A DNA stretch of 64,000 nucleotides from Natronorubrum halalkaliphilum. Its GTDB lineage: Archaea > Halobacteriota > Halobacteria > Halobacteriales > Natrialbaceae. Position numbers and translations under genes: made by a program. The stretch covers positions 62,001 through 126,000 of the forward strand of contig NZ_WUYX01000015.1 of assembly GCF_009834785.1 (NCBI RefSeq), in the 5' to 3' direction. Positions 1 to 8,389 of this stretch are shown piece by piece (positions within the stretch are counted from its first letter, which is position 1; each line of letters starts with the position of its first letter). Below the pieces are notes generated by a model that was not told the origin of the DNA, did no database searches, and saw only the letters and a program-made list of their open reading frames with translations.

Positions 1-729
1 ATCAAGGTCATCGTCGGGATCGGGATCGCGATGCTGTTCACGCACTCTCACGTGATCGGGAAGCGGTACATGCGAGCGATGATCATCATCCCGATGGGAT
101 TCCCGCCGATTTTCACGATTACGATCTGGCGAGGAATGTTCAGTAGCGCCCGTTTCGGGCCGTTAAATGAGATGTTAGCCATGTACAACGGTGCCGTTAC
201 CTGGATCGCCGGCGTCGTCGATAGCGCCGTCTTTTTCATGGCGGTCAGTGCGCCCGAGTTCCTGCTCGTAGATATGCCAGTCGCCTGGCTCAGCGGTCGC
301 TGGAGCACGTTCTTCGCGTACGTAACGACCGAAGTCTGGCTCGCGTACCCGTTTATGGTGATCATCATCGTGAGCGCGCTTCAGGACGTGCCCGCGGAAC
401 TTCACGACGCGGCCAAGGTCGACGGCGCGGGCTATCTGTACCGTTTCATCCACGTTACGTTGCCCGCGATCAAGGGCCCGGTCATGTTTGCGTCGATTCT
501 CACCGCCGCGACGTCGTTCCAGCAGTTCCTCATTCCGTGGATCTTCAACCGCGGCGGGCCGGCGAGACAGAACGAACTGATTCTCGTCTACGGCTACCGT
601 GAAGCCATCGTCAACCACGAGTACGCGTTCGCCTCCGCGATCATGGTCACCGCAATCGCCTTCATCGGCGTGTTCATGTGGCTGGCCGTCAAGAAAGGCG
701 GTCTCGCCGAGGGGGTGGGATCGGAATGA
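1..729 (+). CDS. Sugar ABC transporter permease, MalF/UgpA type (5' partial)
   Basis: This is the C-terminal 242 residues of an integral membrane permease of a carbohydrate ABC importer; the reading frame is open to base 1, so the gene starts upstream of the window. Several hydrophobic segments are visible. The cytoplasmic EAA loop that docks on the ATPase reads about DVPAELHDAAKVDGAGYLYR and is followed by a conserved LP, which is diagnostic of this permease family. The stop codon overlaps the ATG of the next permease (ATGA), so the two are translationally coupled and probably form a heterodimeric channel. The nearby GH13 glycosidase and sugar-acid dehydratase suggest a sugar or oligosaccharide as substrate, but the actual substrate cannot be read from the sequence. 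The binding protein and ATPase genes are not in the window. Confidence 0.9.
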   Translation: MKVIVGIGIAMLFTHSHVIGKRYMRAMIIIPMGFPPIFTITIWRGMFSSARFGPLNEMLAMYNGAVTWIAGVVDSAVFFMAVSAPEFLLVDMPVAWLSGRWSTFFAYVTTEVWLAYPFMVIIIVSALQDVPAELHDAAKVDGAGYLYRFIHVTLPAIKGPVMFASILTAATSFQQFLIPWIFNRGGPARQNELILVYGYREAIVNHEYAFASAIMVTAIAFIGVFMWLAVKKGGLAEGVGSE

Positions 730-1619
730 AACTCATCGACGATATTCGGGCGGTACGGTCCGGTCACAAACGGCCGCAGGAACTCGCAAAGAGCCTGATC
801 GCGACCGGCAGCGCGGTCGGGTTGCTCGTCGTCCTGTTGTTCCCCGTCTACTGGATGCTCACGGCCTCGCTCTCACAGGGGGTCGGGCTGATGAGCTCCG
901 ACGGGATCTTCGCCGATCCGAGCACGTACAATCTCGACGCCTACCGGTACGTCCTCATCGAAGACTCGACCTTCAGAGAGGCGCTGCTCAACAGCCTCGT
1001 GGTCGTCTTCGTGACGGTCAGCGTCTCGCTGTCCGTCATCATCCCCGGTGCCTACGCCCTTTCGCGGCGCAGGTTCGCCGGGCGGACGAAGATCCTCTAC
1101 GGCTACGTGTTGTTCACGCAGGTCGGTGCGGGGCTATCGATCGCGACGCTCATCGCCTTGTACGCGCTGTTCGTCAACTTCGGGCTCGACAACAGCCTGC
1201 TCGTGTTGGGACTGTTCTACGCGGGCACGGCCATCCCGTTCAACACGTGGCTGCTGAAGACGTTCATGGACAACATCCCGGTCTCCTACGAGGAGGCCGC
1301 GATGGTCGACGGCGCCAGCCAGTGGCAGGTCATCCGTGAGGTCATCCTGCCGCTCTCGAAGCCGGGAATCGCCGTCGTCCTCGTCTTCACCTTCCTCGCC
1401 GGCTGGAACGAGTTCATCATCGCCCAGACGCTGCTCCAGTCCGAAAACTACACGCTCTCGGTGGAACTCTACTCCCTCGCGACGTCCGGTCGGTACTCGA
1501 CGCCGTGGACCGAGTTCGCCGCGTTCGCGATCCTCTTCGCGACGCCGGTCGCGCTCATCTACTTCTTCGCCCAGAGCTACGTCGAGAGCGGCCTCTCCTT
1601 CGGCGGGATGGAAGGCTGA
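726..1619 (+). CDS. Sugar ABC transporter permease, MalG/UgpE type
   Basis: Second permease of the carbohydrate ABC importer, 297 residues, about six membrane segments. The N-terminal part has a short cytoplasmic tail, then a first TM (GSAVGLLVVLLFPVYWMLT). The EAA loop (SYEEAAMVDGASQWQVIREVILP) near residue 200 is the ATPase docking site typical of MalG-like subunits. The start at 726 is chosen because it overlaps the upstream stop (ATGA); an in-frame ATG 48 bases earlier would extend into the previous gene. The next gene downstream starts 110 bases away behind its own promoter, so the importer operon as seen here ends at this gene. Family assignment is firm; substrate is unknown. Confidence 0.9.
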   Translation: MKLIDDIRAVRSGHKRPQELAKSLIATGSAVGLLVVLLFPVYWMLTASLSQGVGLMSSDGIFADPSTYNLDAYRYVLIEDSTFREALLNSLVVVFVTVSVSLSVIIPGAYALSRRRFAGRTKILYGYVLFTQVGAGLSIATLIALYALFVNFGLDNSLLVLGLFYAGTAIPFNTWLLKTFMDNIPVSYEEAAMVDGASQWQVIREVILPLSKPGIAVVLVFTFLAGWNEFIIAQTLLQSENYTLSVELYSLATSGRYSTPWTEFAAFAILFATPVALIYFFAQSYVESGLSFGGMEG

Positions 1620-1729
1620 GGCCCTCAAACGCCGATTTTCACCACCTCTTCTATTAGTTGGTATCGCCTCTTTTGAATGTGGGCTGATCGATCAGATGGT
1701 TTATTTCTACGGCGATTCGATCGGTTTCC

Positions 1730-2212
1730 ATGGGTGCTGGTCACGATAACCTAGTCGAAAGTTTCATCAAATCAGATCTCTCCCCGACGGGAAAGTGGTG
1801 GGTCGAGGTTCCCGTTGGACTAAGCGTAGACGGAACAACTGCCGTGAAGCATATCGATGCCGTCTGTCTCACCTCTCAAGAGTTCGATCTCCCGGAAGTG
1901 TACCCGGAGCGAACGGGGATGGTCGAGTACGTGAATCCGGACGGTCACGGCTCAAGCGTGAGCAAGACGGAGCTGTTTCGGCGCATGAACAGCAGTCACC
2001 ACTTTCAGGAGGAGTCGGTGGCGCTCGTCGAGTGCAAAACCGGGCCCCTTTCCTTGAAAGGGGTCGGTCAACTCGTGGCCTACGAAGCGCTCCTTACCGA
2101 CGACTGGAACTGGGAGGTCGACGAACGGATACTGATCGGTGCCGATATCGATCCGCTCGTACACGAAGCCTGCAAATCGTTAGGAATCAGGACGGTACAG
2201 GTCTCGCCGTAA
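1730..2212 (+). CDS. Orphan PD-(D/E)XK nuclease-like protein
   Basis: A 160-residue soluble protein I do not recognise by name. It carries the sequence signature of the PD-(D/E)XK fold: an Asp at residue 43 in a beta-strand context (HIDAVCL), then an E-C-K triad (residues 101-103) at the end of a hydrophobic strand (VALVECKTG), then a conserved helix with Gln-Tyr (GQLVAYEALL, residues 113-122). That spacing matches RecB/Holliday-resolvase-like nucleases. A long insertion of about 50 residues lies between the Asp and the ExK. A TATA-like TTTATTTC lies about 27 bases before the ATG, so it is probably a leaderless single-gene transcript. It sits between the sugar importer and the GH13 gene with no defence or repair partner. 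Nuclease activity is inferred from motifs only. Confidence 0.7.
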   Translation: MGAGHDNLVESFIKSDLSPTGKWWVEVPVGLSVDGTTAVKHIDAVCLTSQEFDLPEVYPERTGMVEYVNPDGHGSSVSKTELFRRMNSSHHFQEESVALVECKTGPLSLKGVGQLVAYEALLTDDWNWEVDERILIGADIDPLVHEACKSLGIRTVQVSP

Positions 2213-2230
2213 CTCGTCGGACTGATCTCG

Positions 2231-4369
2231 TCAAGCAACAGACTCGAGCACGACGACGCTATCGACGGCAATCGCGTGATTCCACCCCTCCGTAGAGTCA
2301 CCCTCGGAAACCGGATCGCCGCTGCAAAGATCGGTTGTCTCGATCGGGTCGTCGATTTCGACCGTCGCCGTTCCTTCGCCGAAGTGTAACAGGACGACGA
2401 CCTGTCGTCCGCTCGCCGGATCCGCCCGCGCGAACGCGACCGCCGCGTCGGTGTCGGCCTCGAACTCGAGTCGCTCGAGTCGCGCGTCACTCGCCAATGC
2501 GGGGTGGGAGCGCCGGAGGTCGATCAGCCGCCGGTAGAACGCGAGCAGGTCGTCGTCGAACGCGTCCCAGTTCATCGGCTCCCGTCGGCCGGTCGCCCCG
2601 GTTTCTTGCCCGTAGTAGAGCATCGGCGATCCGGGAAGCGTGAACGTGGCGGCGCCGGCGGCCCGCTGGGCGTCCCGACCGTACTGGGTCAGGTATCGAT
2701 CCGTATCGTGGTTCTCGACGTAGAGCAGCCACTCCGAATCGGGGTGGGCACCGCGGCGGTCGCGCTCCGCGATGGCCTCGAGAATCGCCGTCGCGCCATC
2801 GGCGTCGACGCCGGAATCGGTGAACTCGTCCGCCACGGCGTCCGCTTCGGAGTCGTCGGAACCTTCGCTCTCGCGGTCGTCGGCGTTTGCGCTATCGCGT
2901 CCCGTTTCGTCCGTCGTCCCAACCGACGCGCCGATCGACTCGAGCGTGTCGCGAAGAACGTCGTCGTGGTGCATGTGGAACCGGCCGCCGCCCATCTCGA
3001 CGTCGGAGGGAAGCGTCTCGTCTAACAGGAAGAACTCGCTGTCCGCGCTCGTCACGCGGTCGTGGATTTCCGTCCAGAAACTCAGCGGGACGCCCCACGC
3101 GACGTCGGCTCGGATGCCGTCGACCGTCTCGGCCCAGAAGTCGACGACGGAGAGCAGGTACGCTCTGACGGCGGGATTGCCGTGATCGAGGTTCGGAATG
3201 CCGTCCCAGCCGAAGTACGTGTCCGGATCGCGCGCCTCGAACTCCTCCCAGCGGTACCAGTCTCGGTAGCGTTCGTGATCCGGGTGCGACTCGTCGACGG
3301 CAGCCTCGTAGAACGGGTGTGTATCCGCCGTGTGGTTGATTACGAGATCGAAGACGACCCGAATATCGCGGTCATGGCAGGCGTCGACCAGCGCCTCGAA
3401 ATCGGCCATCGTCCCGAGGTCCGGATCCACCGCGAAGTAGTCCCGCGTGTTGTAACCGTGGGGCCCGCCGTGGTCCATCGGCGTCCCGAACCCGCTCTCG
3501 GCCTCGAGAAACGGCGTCAGCCAGAGGACGTCGATCCCGAGCGTCTCGAGGTGGTCGAGTCGGTCCGCGATGGACTCGAACGTGGGCTCGTCCTGGTCGG
3601 GAAACCGCCGCGTGAAAATCTCGTAGACGGGCGCGTCCGTGACCCAGTCCGGCGGTTCGAAGGGACGTTCGATGCGTACCGGTTCGGTGGTCCCCGTGTC
3701 GGTGTCATCCACACCCTCCGCACCGCTCGCCGGCACCAGTTCGATCGCGTCCGGCACCGAGTGACGATCGCCGACGGCGACCGCGTAGACGCGGACCCGA
3801 TCGGTCACGTTCTCGATCGGAATCGTTCCGTCGGGACCGATCTCGGCGTCGTCGCGATCGTCGACGTAGTACTCGATTTCGAGGTCGTCGTCCGCCCGAT
3901 CTGACCCCGCGACCGTCGCGGTCACCGAAAGTTCGATTCGATCGTCGCCGATCGCCGCATCCAGCGAGACCCGTGGCCGAGGATCGCTCTCGTCTTCGGC
4001 CGGAAACGCGCGCACCGTCAGTTGATGGATTCCGTCGGGTGCCTCGAGCGCGAGCGTGTAGACGCCGGGCACGTCCGGTTCGAATTCCGCGACGGGGTCG
4101 TCGGTCGGTTCCGCGGTCGATCCGGCCGGCGACTCGAGGATTCGCCAGTCGTACGCTGCGCCAGCCTCCGGATTCCGCGGCGCGAGATCGTCTCGCGTCT
4201 CCATCTCTCGCCCGTTCGGGTTGACGATTCCGTCGTCGACGGTGACGAACCGCGGCGGGCCGGGATGGTGCGAGCCATCGCCGCTCTCGAACCCGCGATC
4301 GGCTTCGGGGGTGCCGCCGTCGGTGGCCGTTCGTCCGCTGGTCGGGTCGAATTCGTTGCTCCGGTTCAC
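2231..4369 (-). CDS. Alpha-amylase family (GH13) glycosidase with N-terminal Ig-like region
   Basis: A 712-residue, very acidic glycoside hydrolase acting on alpha-glucans or maltooligosaccharides. Residues 38-215 look like one or two beta-sandwich domains; there is no signal peptide, so it is probably cytoplasmic. The catalytic (beta/alpha)8 barrel begins near residue 245 (APVYEIFTRRFPD). The GH13 triad is visible: Asp422 in GIRADVAWG (nucleophile), Glu451 in FLLDETLP (acid/base) and Asp555 in VENHDTDR. DLVINHTADTHP (about 341-352) is conserved region I. An Asp/Glu/Ser-rich insertion (about 486-520) is unusual inside the barrel. The start is supported by an AT-rich box (TAAATAT, about 4394-4400) 27 bases upstream. 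With the adjacent sugar importer it suggests import of an oligosaccharide followed by intracellular hydrolysis. Exact specificity is unknown. Confidence 0.9.
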   Translation of the reverse strand: MNRSNEFDPTSGRTATDGGTPEADRGFESGDGSHHPGPPRFVTVDDGIVNPNGREMETRDDLAPRNPEAGAAYDWRILESPAGSTAEPTDDPVAEFEPDVPGVYTLALEAPDGIHQLTVRAFPAEDESDPRPRVSLDAAIGDDRIELSVTATVAGSDRADDDLEIEYYVDDRDDAEIGPDGTIPIENVTDRVRVYAVAVGDRHSVPDAIELVPASGAEGVDDTDTGTTEPVRIERPFEPPDWVTDAPVYEIFTRRFPDQDEPTFESIADRLDHLETLGIDVLWLTPFLEAESGFGTPMDHGGPHGYNTRDYFAVDPDLGTMADFEALVDACHDRDIRVVFDLVINHTADTHPFYEAAVDESHPDHERYRDWYRWEEFEARDPDTYFGWDGIPNLDHGNPAVRAYLLSVVDFWAETVDGIRADVAWGVPLSFWTEIHDRVTSADSEFFLLDETLPSDVEMGGGRFHMHHDDVLRDTLESIGASVGTTDETGRDSANADDRESEGSDDSEADAVADEFTDSGVDADGATAILEAIAERDRRGAHPDSEWLLYVENHDTDRYLTQYGRDAQRAAGAATFTLPGSPMLYYGQETGATGRREPMNWDAFDDDLLAFYRRLIDLRRSHPALASDARLERLEFEADTDAAVAFARADPASGRQVVVLLHFGEGTATVEIDDPIETTDLCSGDPVSEGDSTEGWNHAIAVDSVVVLESVA

Positions 4370-4513
4370 GGATCGACTATCGACGGTAGCGTAGTAAATA
4401 TGTGGTGTAATAATACATCACTCGAAGGGCTGCGCCGATCTATCGGGTCGGGCGGGACGACGCCGAACTGATCTTGTCGCTCGCACCCGCGGTCGGGCTC
4501 ACTGTGGTCCCGG

Positions 4514-5752
4514 TCAGGCTTCGTCGAAGAGTTCCTCGCCGTCGACCATGTGCTCGGCGACGGCGTCCATATCCAGCGTCAGGCCGAGTCCGGGTTGCTC
4601 CGGAATCTGGATGTAGCCGTCCTCGATGACGTCCTCCTCGACCAGATCCTCCCACCAGCCGAGTTCGTAGGAGTGGTACTCGACGGCCAGCGAGTTCGAA
4701 ATCGCCGCGCCGACGTGGGCGCTGGCCATCGTCGCGACCGGCGAGGAAACGTTGTGCATCGCCACCGGCATGTAGTACATGTCCGCCTTGTCCGCGATCT
4801 TCGCCGTCTCGCGCATCCCGCCGACCTTGGGCATGTCGGGCGCGATGATATCCACCGCCTGTTCTTCGATCAGACGCCGCTGGCCGTGCTTGCGGTACAC
4901 GTTCTCCCCGGCCGCGATCGGTGTCGTCGTCGACTGCGTGATCTCCCGCTGGACGTCGTGGTTCTCCGGCGGCACTGGGTCCTCGAGCCACCAGACGTCG
5001 TAGGGCTCGAGCGCGCTCGCGAGCCGTTTAGCGCTCCCGCCCGAGAACGTCCAGTGGCAGTCGAAGGCGACGTCGGCGCGATGACCGACGGCCTCGGTAA
5101 CGGCCTCGACGATGCTTACCTTGTGAGCGATTTCGGGCTCGCGAAGGTGGCGGTTCGCGCGATCCTTCTCGTGACCCGAGGGGACGTCCAGATCGAACTT
5201 CAGTGCGTCGTACCCTAACTCCTCGACGACCCGCTCGGCTTCCTCGGCGCAGGCGATCGGATCCGCCTCCTCCTCGGTGTGACAGTCGCAGTACACCCGT
5301 ACCTCGTCGCGGTACTTCCCGCCCATCAGCTGGTAGGCCGGCGTTTCGAGGATTTTCCCCGCCAGATCGTGCAACGCGACCTCAACGCCCGCGATGGCGG
5401 TGACAGTGACGCCGCCGACCGATCCCTCGCCGGACATCTTCTGAAAGAGGTGTTCCGTCAGTCGGTCGATGTCGAGGGGGTTCTCGCCCCGGAGGAACGG
5501 TTTCATTCGTTCGATCAGTTCGGGCGCGCCGGCACCCCAGTAGGCCTCGCCGGTACCGACGATGCCCGCGTCCGTGTAGATCCGCACCAGCGTCCACGGG
5601 AAGTTGCCGTCGACCATCGTCGTCTGGATGTCCGTGATCTCCACGTCGCGGCCCTGCCCGCGCTCGCGCGTGACGCCCATCGTCTCGGCCGAGAGGTCCC
5701 GCATCGTGTACTCGGCGTTCGGGTCGCGCAACTGTGAGTAATCGATTCCCAT
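4514..5752 (-). CDS. Sugar-acid dehydratase, mandelate racemase/enolase superfamily
   Basis: A 412-residue enolase-superfamily enzyme closely resembling the haloarchaeal gluconate, xylonate and arabinonate dehydratases that make 2-keto-3-deoxy sugar acids for the semi-phosphorylative Entner-Doudoroff or pentose pathways. Visible features: N-terminal capping domain with FPWTLVRIYTDAGIVGTGEAYWG; barrel with ALKFDLDVP carrying the KxD-like region; metal ligands in AFDCHW, WWLEDPVPPE and AAGEN; and HNVSSPVATMASAH near the C-terminus. The start at 5752 (MGIDYSQLRDPN) is preferred over an ATG 33 bases upstream because homologous N-termini begin there and a TATA-like TTATTA sits about 27 bases before it. 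A palindromic element begins 48 bases upstream. Which sugar acid is used cannot be told from the sequence. Confidence 0.85.
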   Translation of the reverse strand: MGIDYSQLRDPNAEYTMRDLSAETMGVTRERGQGRDVEITDIQTTMVDGNFPWTLVRIYTDAGIVGTGEAYWGAGAPELIERMKPFLRGENPLDIDRLTEHLFQKMSGEGSVGGVTVTAIAGVEVALHDLAGKILETPAYQLMGGKYRDEVRVYCDCHTEEEADPIACAEEAERVVEELGYDALKFDLDVPSGHEKDRANRHLREPEIAHKVSIVEAVTEAVGHRADVAFDCHWTFSGGSAKRLASALEPYDVWWLEDPVPPENHDVQREITQSTTTPIAAGENVYRKHGQRRLIEEQAVDIIAPDMPKVGGMRETAKIADKADMYYMPVAMHNVSSPVATMASAHVGAAISNSLAVEYHSYELGWWEDLVEEDVIEDGYIQIPEQPGLGLTLDMDAVAEHMVDGEELFDEA

Positions 5753-5776
5753 AGGGAACGGTCGCTCGCGGGCCAG

Positions 5777-5782
5777 TAATAA
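5777..5782 (-). promoter_or_regulatory. TATA-like box of the dehydratase gene
   Basis: On the minus strand TTATTA lies 25-30 bases before the ATG at 5752, fitting a leaderless transcript and supporting that start. The palindromic element at 5800-5879 is inserted immediately upstream, where BRE and activator sites would lie. Confidence 0.5.
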
Positions 5783-5799
5783 CACGGGGCAGCGTTGTC

Positions 5800-5879
5800 A
5801 TACTGTCGGACAGAACTATTGTGAGCACTCGCCGCTCCCGTTCGGCGAATGTTCTTCAGTGACTTCTGTCCGACAGTAT
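5800..5879. repeat. Palindromic element A (MITE-like), 80 bp
   Basis: Bounded by a perfect 16-bp inverted repeat: ATACTGTCGGACAGAA at 5800-5815 and its reverse complement TTCTGTCCGACAGTAT at 5864-5879. The interior has no coding capacity. A second element at 44554-44662 has nearly the same ends (ATACTGTTGGACAG), while the interiors differ in length and sequence. That combination is typical of a non-autonomous miniature inverted-repeat element rather than a terminator. No transposase with these ends is in the window. Confidence 0.7.
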
Positions 5880-6076
5880 CAGGATACGGTTCGCGACCGT
5901 TCGAAAACCGGACCGCGAAAACCGGCCGAGTACCCGATTAGACCGTCCGCCGCCGCACTATCGGCCTCGAGAACTCGAGTGAAAGCGGTCCGAGGACGAT
6001 TATCGATAGTAACAACCGAGGCCATTTCCACACCGATCGCACGACAGCTGTGCAGTGACTTTCAGCGGATACTCCA

Positions 6077-7324
6077 CTACGCCTTCAGGGCCGTGACGAT
6101 GTCCTCGGGCGTCGCATCGAATCCACCCGCCTGCGCGAGGGACGTCGATCCGCCGCCACCGCCGCCGAACTCGTCCGTCAGGTCGGCGACCACGGCCTCG
6201 GCCGAGACGGACCCGTTCGTGGCCACGACCGCGTACTGAGAGCCGGCGTCGCCGGCGAGCACGACGACGTCGGCGACGTCGCCCGCGGCATCGCTCGTGA
6301 TCTCGCCCGCCTCGTTCGAATCGACGTCCTCGACCGTCGTCGCCACCCACTCGAGTCCGTCCCGCTCGAACGGCTCGGCCTCCTCGAGTCGCGTCTCGAC
6401 GAGTTGCCGTCTGAGCGTTCGAACCTGCTCGGTCAGTTCCTCGCGTTCGGCGTCCACCCGCGCGAGTTCGTCCTCGACCGACTCGAGGGGCGCGTCGAGC
6501 GTTCGTCGCGACGCGAACGCGACGCGTTTCTCCGCTTCGCGGCGGTCGATCGCGCGCGGGCCGACCGCCAGTTCGATCCGCGTCAGTCCCTCGCCGGGAT
6601 TCGACCGTCCGAGAACGGTTACCGGGCCGACTTCCCGCGTGTTTCGAACGTGGGTGCCGCCACAGGCCGCGACGTCCCACAGGTCTCGAGCGCCACCGTC
6701 CCTGCGCACGAGTCCCGTGGTATTTCCGTTGTCGTCCTCGCTCCCGATCGTAACGACTCGAACTCGTCCCTTCCGGAAGGCTCCCTCTTCGGTCGCCTCG
6801 TTGAACGCGATGTCGTCGCGTTCGCGTGCGTCCGCGACCGGTTCGTCCTCCCAGGTTACGGGCCGGGACTCCCAGACCGCCCGATTGACCAGCGTGTCGA
6901 GTTCGAGCAGCAGTTCGTCGTCGATCTCCGTACTCGTCTTGAGATCAACCCGGACCCTTTCCTCGCTGATATCGAACCCGCCGTACCCCAGATCCTCGAG
7001 AAGTCGTCTGCCCGCGCCGTAGAGCAGGTGACTGGCGGTATGGGCCCGCATACAGTACATGCGAAACGACCAGTCGATCGAACACAGCACGCGTTTGCCC
7101 ACCCGGAACGACGGCTCCTCGGCGAGAACGTGGACGTGTTCGCCGTCGACGTACTGGACGTCGGCAACTTCGACGCCGCCGATGGTTCCGCGATCAGCCG
7201 GCTGACCGCCGCTTTCGCCGTAGAAGTAGCTCCGCTCGAGCCAGACCTCTCGGCCGTCGATAGACGTCACCTCGGATTCGAACCGCGTGGTGTACGGCTC
7301 CGCTGCCGCCCGTTGCCCGGTCAT
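6077..7324 (-). CDS. Alanyl-tRNA editing protein, AlaX long form with DHHA1 domain
   Basis: A 415-residue free-standing trans-editing hydrolase expected to clear mischarged Ser- or Gly-tRNA(Ala). The N-terminal region (RSYFYGESGGQPADRGTI) matches the AlaX/AlaRS second additional domain. The zinc-binding editing site is visible as HTASH (within RAHTASHLL) and as C..H in CGGTHVRN. A predicted coiled-coil follows (RVDAEREELTEQVRTLRRQL). The C-terminal DHHA1 region ends in a Gly-rich loop (EFGGGGGGSTSLAQAGG), as in AlaRS C-Ala and in AlaX-L. The start at 7324 (MTGQRAAAEPY) is preferred because the core homology begins just after it; an ATG 27 bases upstream is possible. It is convergent with nothing and is followed by an empty 197-bp stretch plus element A. 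Confidence 0.88.
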   Translation of the reverse strand: MTGQRAAAEPYTTRFESEVTSIDGREVWLERSYFYGESGGQPADRGTIGGVEVADVQYVDGEHVHVLAEEPSFRVGKRVLCSIDWSFRMYCMRAHTASHLLYGAGRRLLEDLGYGGFDISEERVRVDLKTSTEIDDELLLELDTLVNRAVWESRPVTWEDEPVADARERDDIAFNEATEEGAFRKGRVRVVTIGSEDDNGNTTGLVRRDGGARDLWDVAACGGTHVRNTREVGPVTVLGRSNPGEGLTRIELAVGPRAIDRREAEKRVAFASRRTLDAPLESVEDELARVDAEREELTEQVRTLRRQLVETRLEEAEPFERDGLEWVATTVEDVDSNEAGEITSDAAGDVADVVVLAGDAGSQYAVVATNGSVSAEAVVADLTDEFGGGGGGSTSLAQAGGFDATPEDIVTALKA

Positions 7325-7425
7325 CGGTTGGACTCTATCGTCCGCCACCAAAAGTCTGCTCGCCGAGCATCGCTCGCAATCGCCGCGGTCGATCTCGGGA
7401 ATCGGTCTGCAGTTGCCGAATCCGG

Positions 7426-7950
7426 CTACTCGGCCAGAGTTACGTCCAATCGCTCCTCGAGCGCTTCGATCAACCCGCCGCCGACGCCGGCCTGGGTCGC
7501 ACGGCCCTGTTCGACCGCGAGCACGTCTTTTTCGCGTGCTCCGAGCTCGTCGGCGAGTTCATCGCGTTGCAGGCCCGCTTCCTGTCGGGCTTCGACCAGC
7601 GCCTCGCCGTAGTCGGAGACGAGGTACGGCAACGGATCGTCGTTGTAGTTCGTGCCCTCTTTCTCCCAGTGCTCGGAGTCGCCGTCCCAGACCGGGTTCG
7701 CCTTGGCGACGTTCTGGGCCGCCTTCTGCTTGCGGCTCGGCTCGTCGCTCGAGTCGCCCCTGTCGTCCTGTGAACTGCGTCGCTGGGTTCGGGACTGCTT
7801 CTGGTTGTCGTCGTGGGGCGCACAGTCGGGACAGACCTCGAGTTCGGCGCCGGCGACGGACGCGAGCCGGAGCTTGTCGCTCTCGGCACCGCAGAGTTCG
7901 CAGTTGGTTCCGCCGCCACCGGACGACGAACCAGTCGAATACTTAGCCAT
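7426..7950 (-). CDS. MBF1-like transcription factor (zinc ribbon plus HTH)
   Basis: A 174-residue protein with an N-terminal zinc ribbon (CELC at about 18-21 and CPDC near residue 42), a charged linker, and a C-terminal Cro/cI-type helix-turn-helix (YGEALVEARQEAGLQRDELADELGAREKDVLAVEQGR). This architecture is archaeal multiprotein bridging factor 1, a cytoplasmic protein linked to translation or transcription. The start at 7950 (MAKYSTG) is chosen over one 24 bases upstream because the haloarchaeal family starts MAKY and an AT-rich box (GATTTGAAA) lies about 27 bases before it. The gene is 102 bases upstream of the AlaX-type gene on the same strand, and divergent from tRNA-Leu. Confidence 0.85.
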   Translation of the reverse strand: MAKYSTGSSSGGGGTNCELCGAESDKLRLASVAGAELEVCPDCAPHDDNQKQSRTQRRSSQDDRGDSSDEPSRKQKAAQNVAKANPVWDGDSEHWEKEGTNYNDDPLPYLVSDYGEALVEARQEAGLQRDELADELGAREKDVLAVEQGRATQAGVGGGLIEALEERLDVTLAE

Positions 7951-8044
7951 GGTATCCTTTGGCAACTGTCGCATTTCAAATCACCGCCTCAACGCCGGTC
8001 AGTTGCGTGTGACCTCGCCGCAGACGCCGGGGCAAAGGAAAGGG

Positions 8045-8054
8045 CTTTTATAAT
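8045..8054 (+). promoter_or_regulatory. TATA-like box of tRNA-Leu
   Basis: CTTTTATAAT lies 42-51 bases before the mature 5' end of tRNA-Leu. This fits an archaeal box A with a short 5' leader that is removed by RNase P. Confidence 0.55.
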
Positions 8055-8095
8055 CACACTGGATACGATTGAGTGCAGTAAGACAAAGACAGCGA

Positions 8096-8180
<85 letters not shown>

Positions 8181-8304
8181 TCGCATGGGCGGGTTTCCCG
8201 CCACTAACGATGCAGGTGATCTCCTCCGAGGACATCACCCACGCATAACTTCTGAGGCAAGTAATACTGACGAGCGATAGGTATCTACGGCACGATATTT
8301 CCGA

Positions 8305-8327
8305 CGCTGTCCCGTAGGGGTCCGCCG
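8305..8327 (+). repeat. 23-base exact copy of part of tRNA-Leu
   Basis: Bases 8305-8327 repeat 8137-8159 exactly. The shared piece covers the 3' half of the anticodon stem, the variable arm and the first bases of the T stem. The second copy lacks acceptor and T-loop, so it is not a tRNA gene. The 124 bases between the tRNA end and this copy contain no convincing gene. It could be a relic of integration at the tRNA gene or of a tandem duplication. Confidence 0.85.
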
Positions 8328-8389
8328 ATGAGCACTCGAGTTCGCGCGACTGAACGCCGCTGGGGTGTCGATCTGGCCGAGCTGCCGTG

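Noticed and set aside
8305-8327. A second tRNA-Leu gene
   Set aside because: Only 23 internal bases are present; acceptor, D-arm and T-loop are missing.
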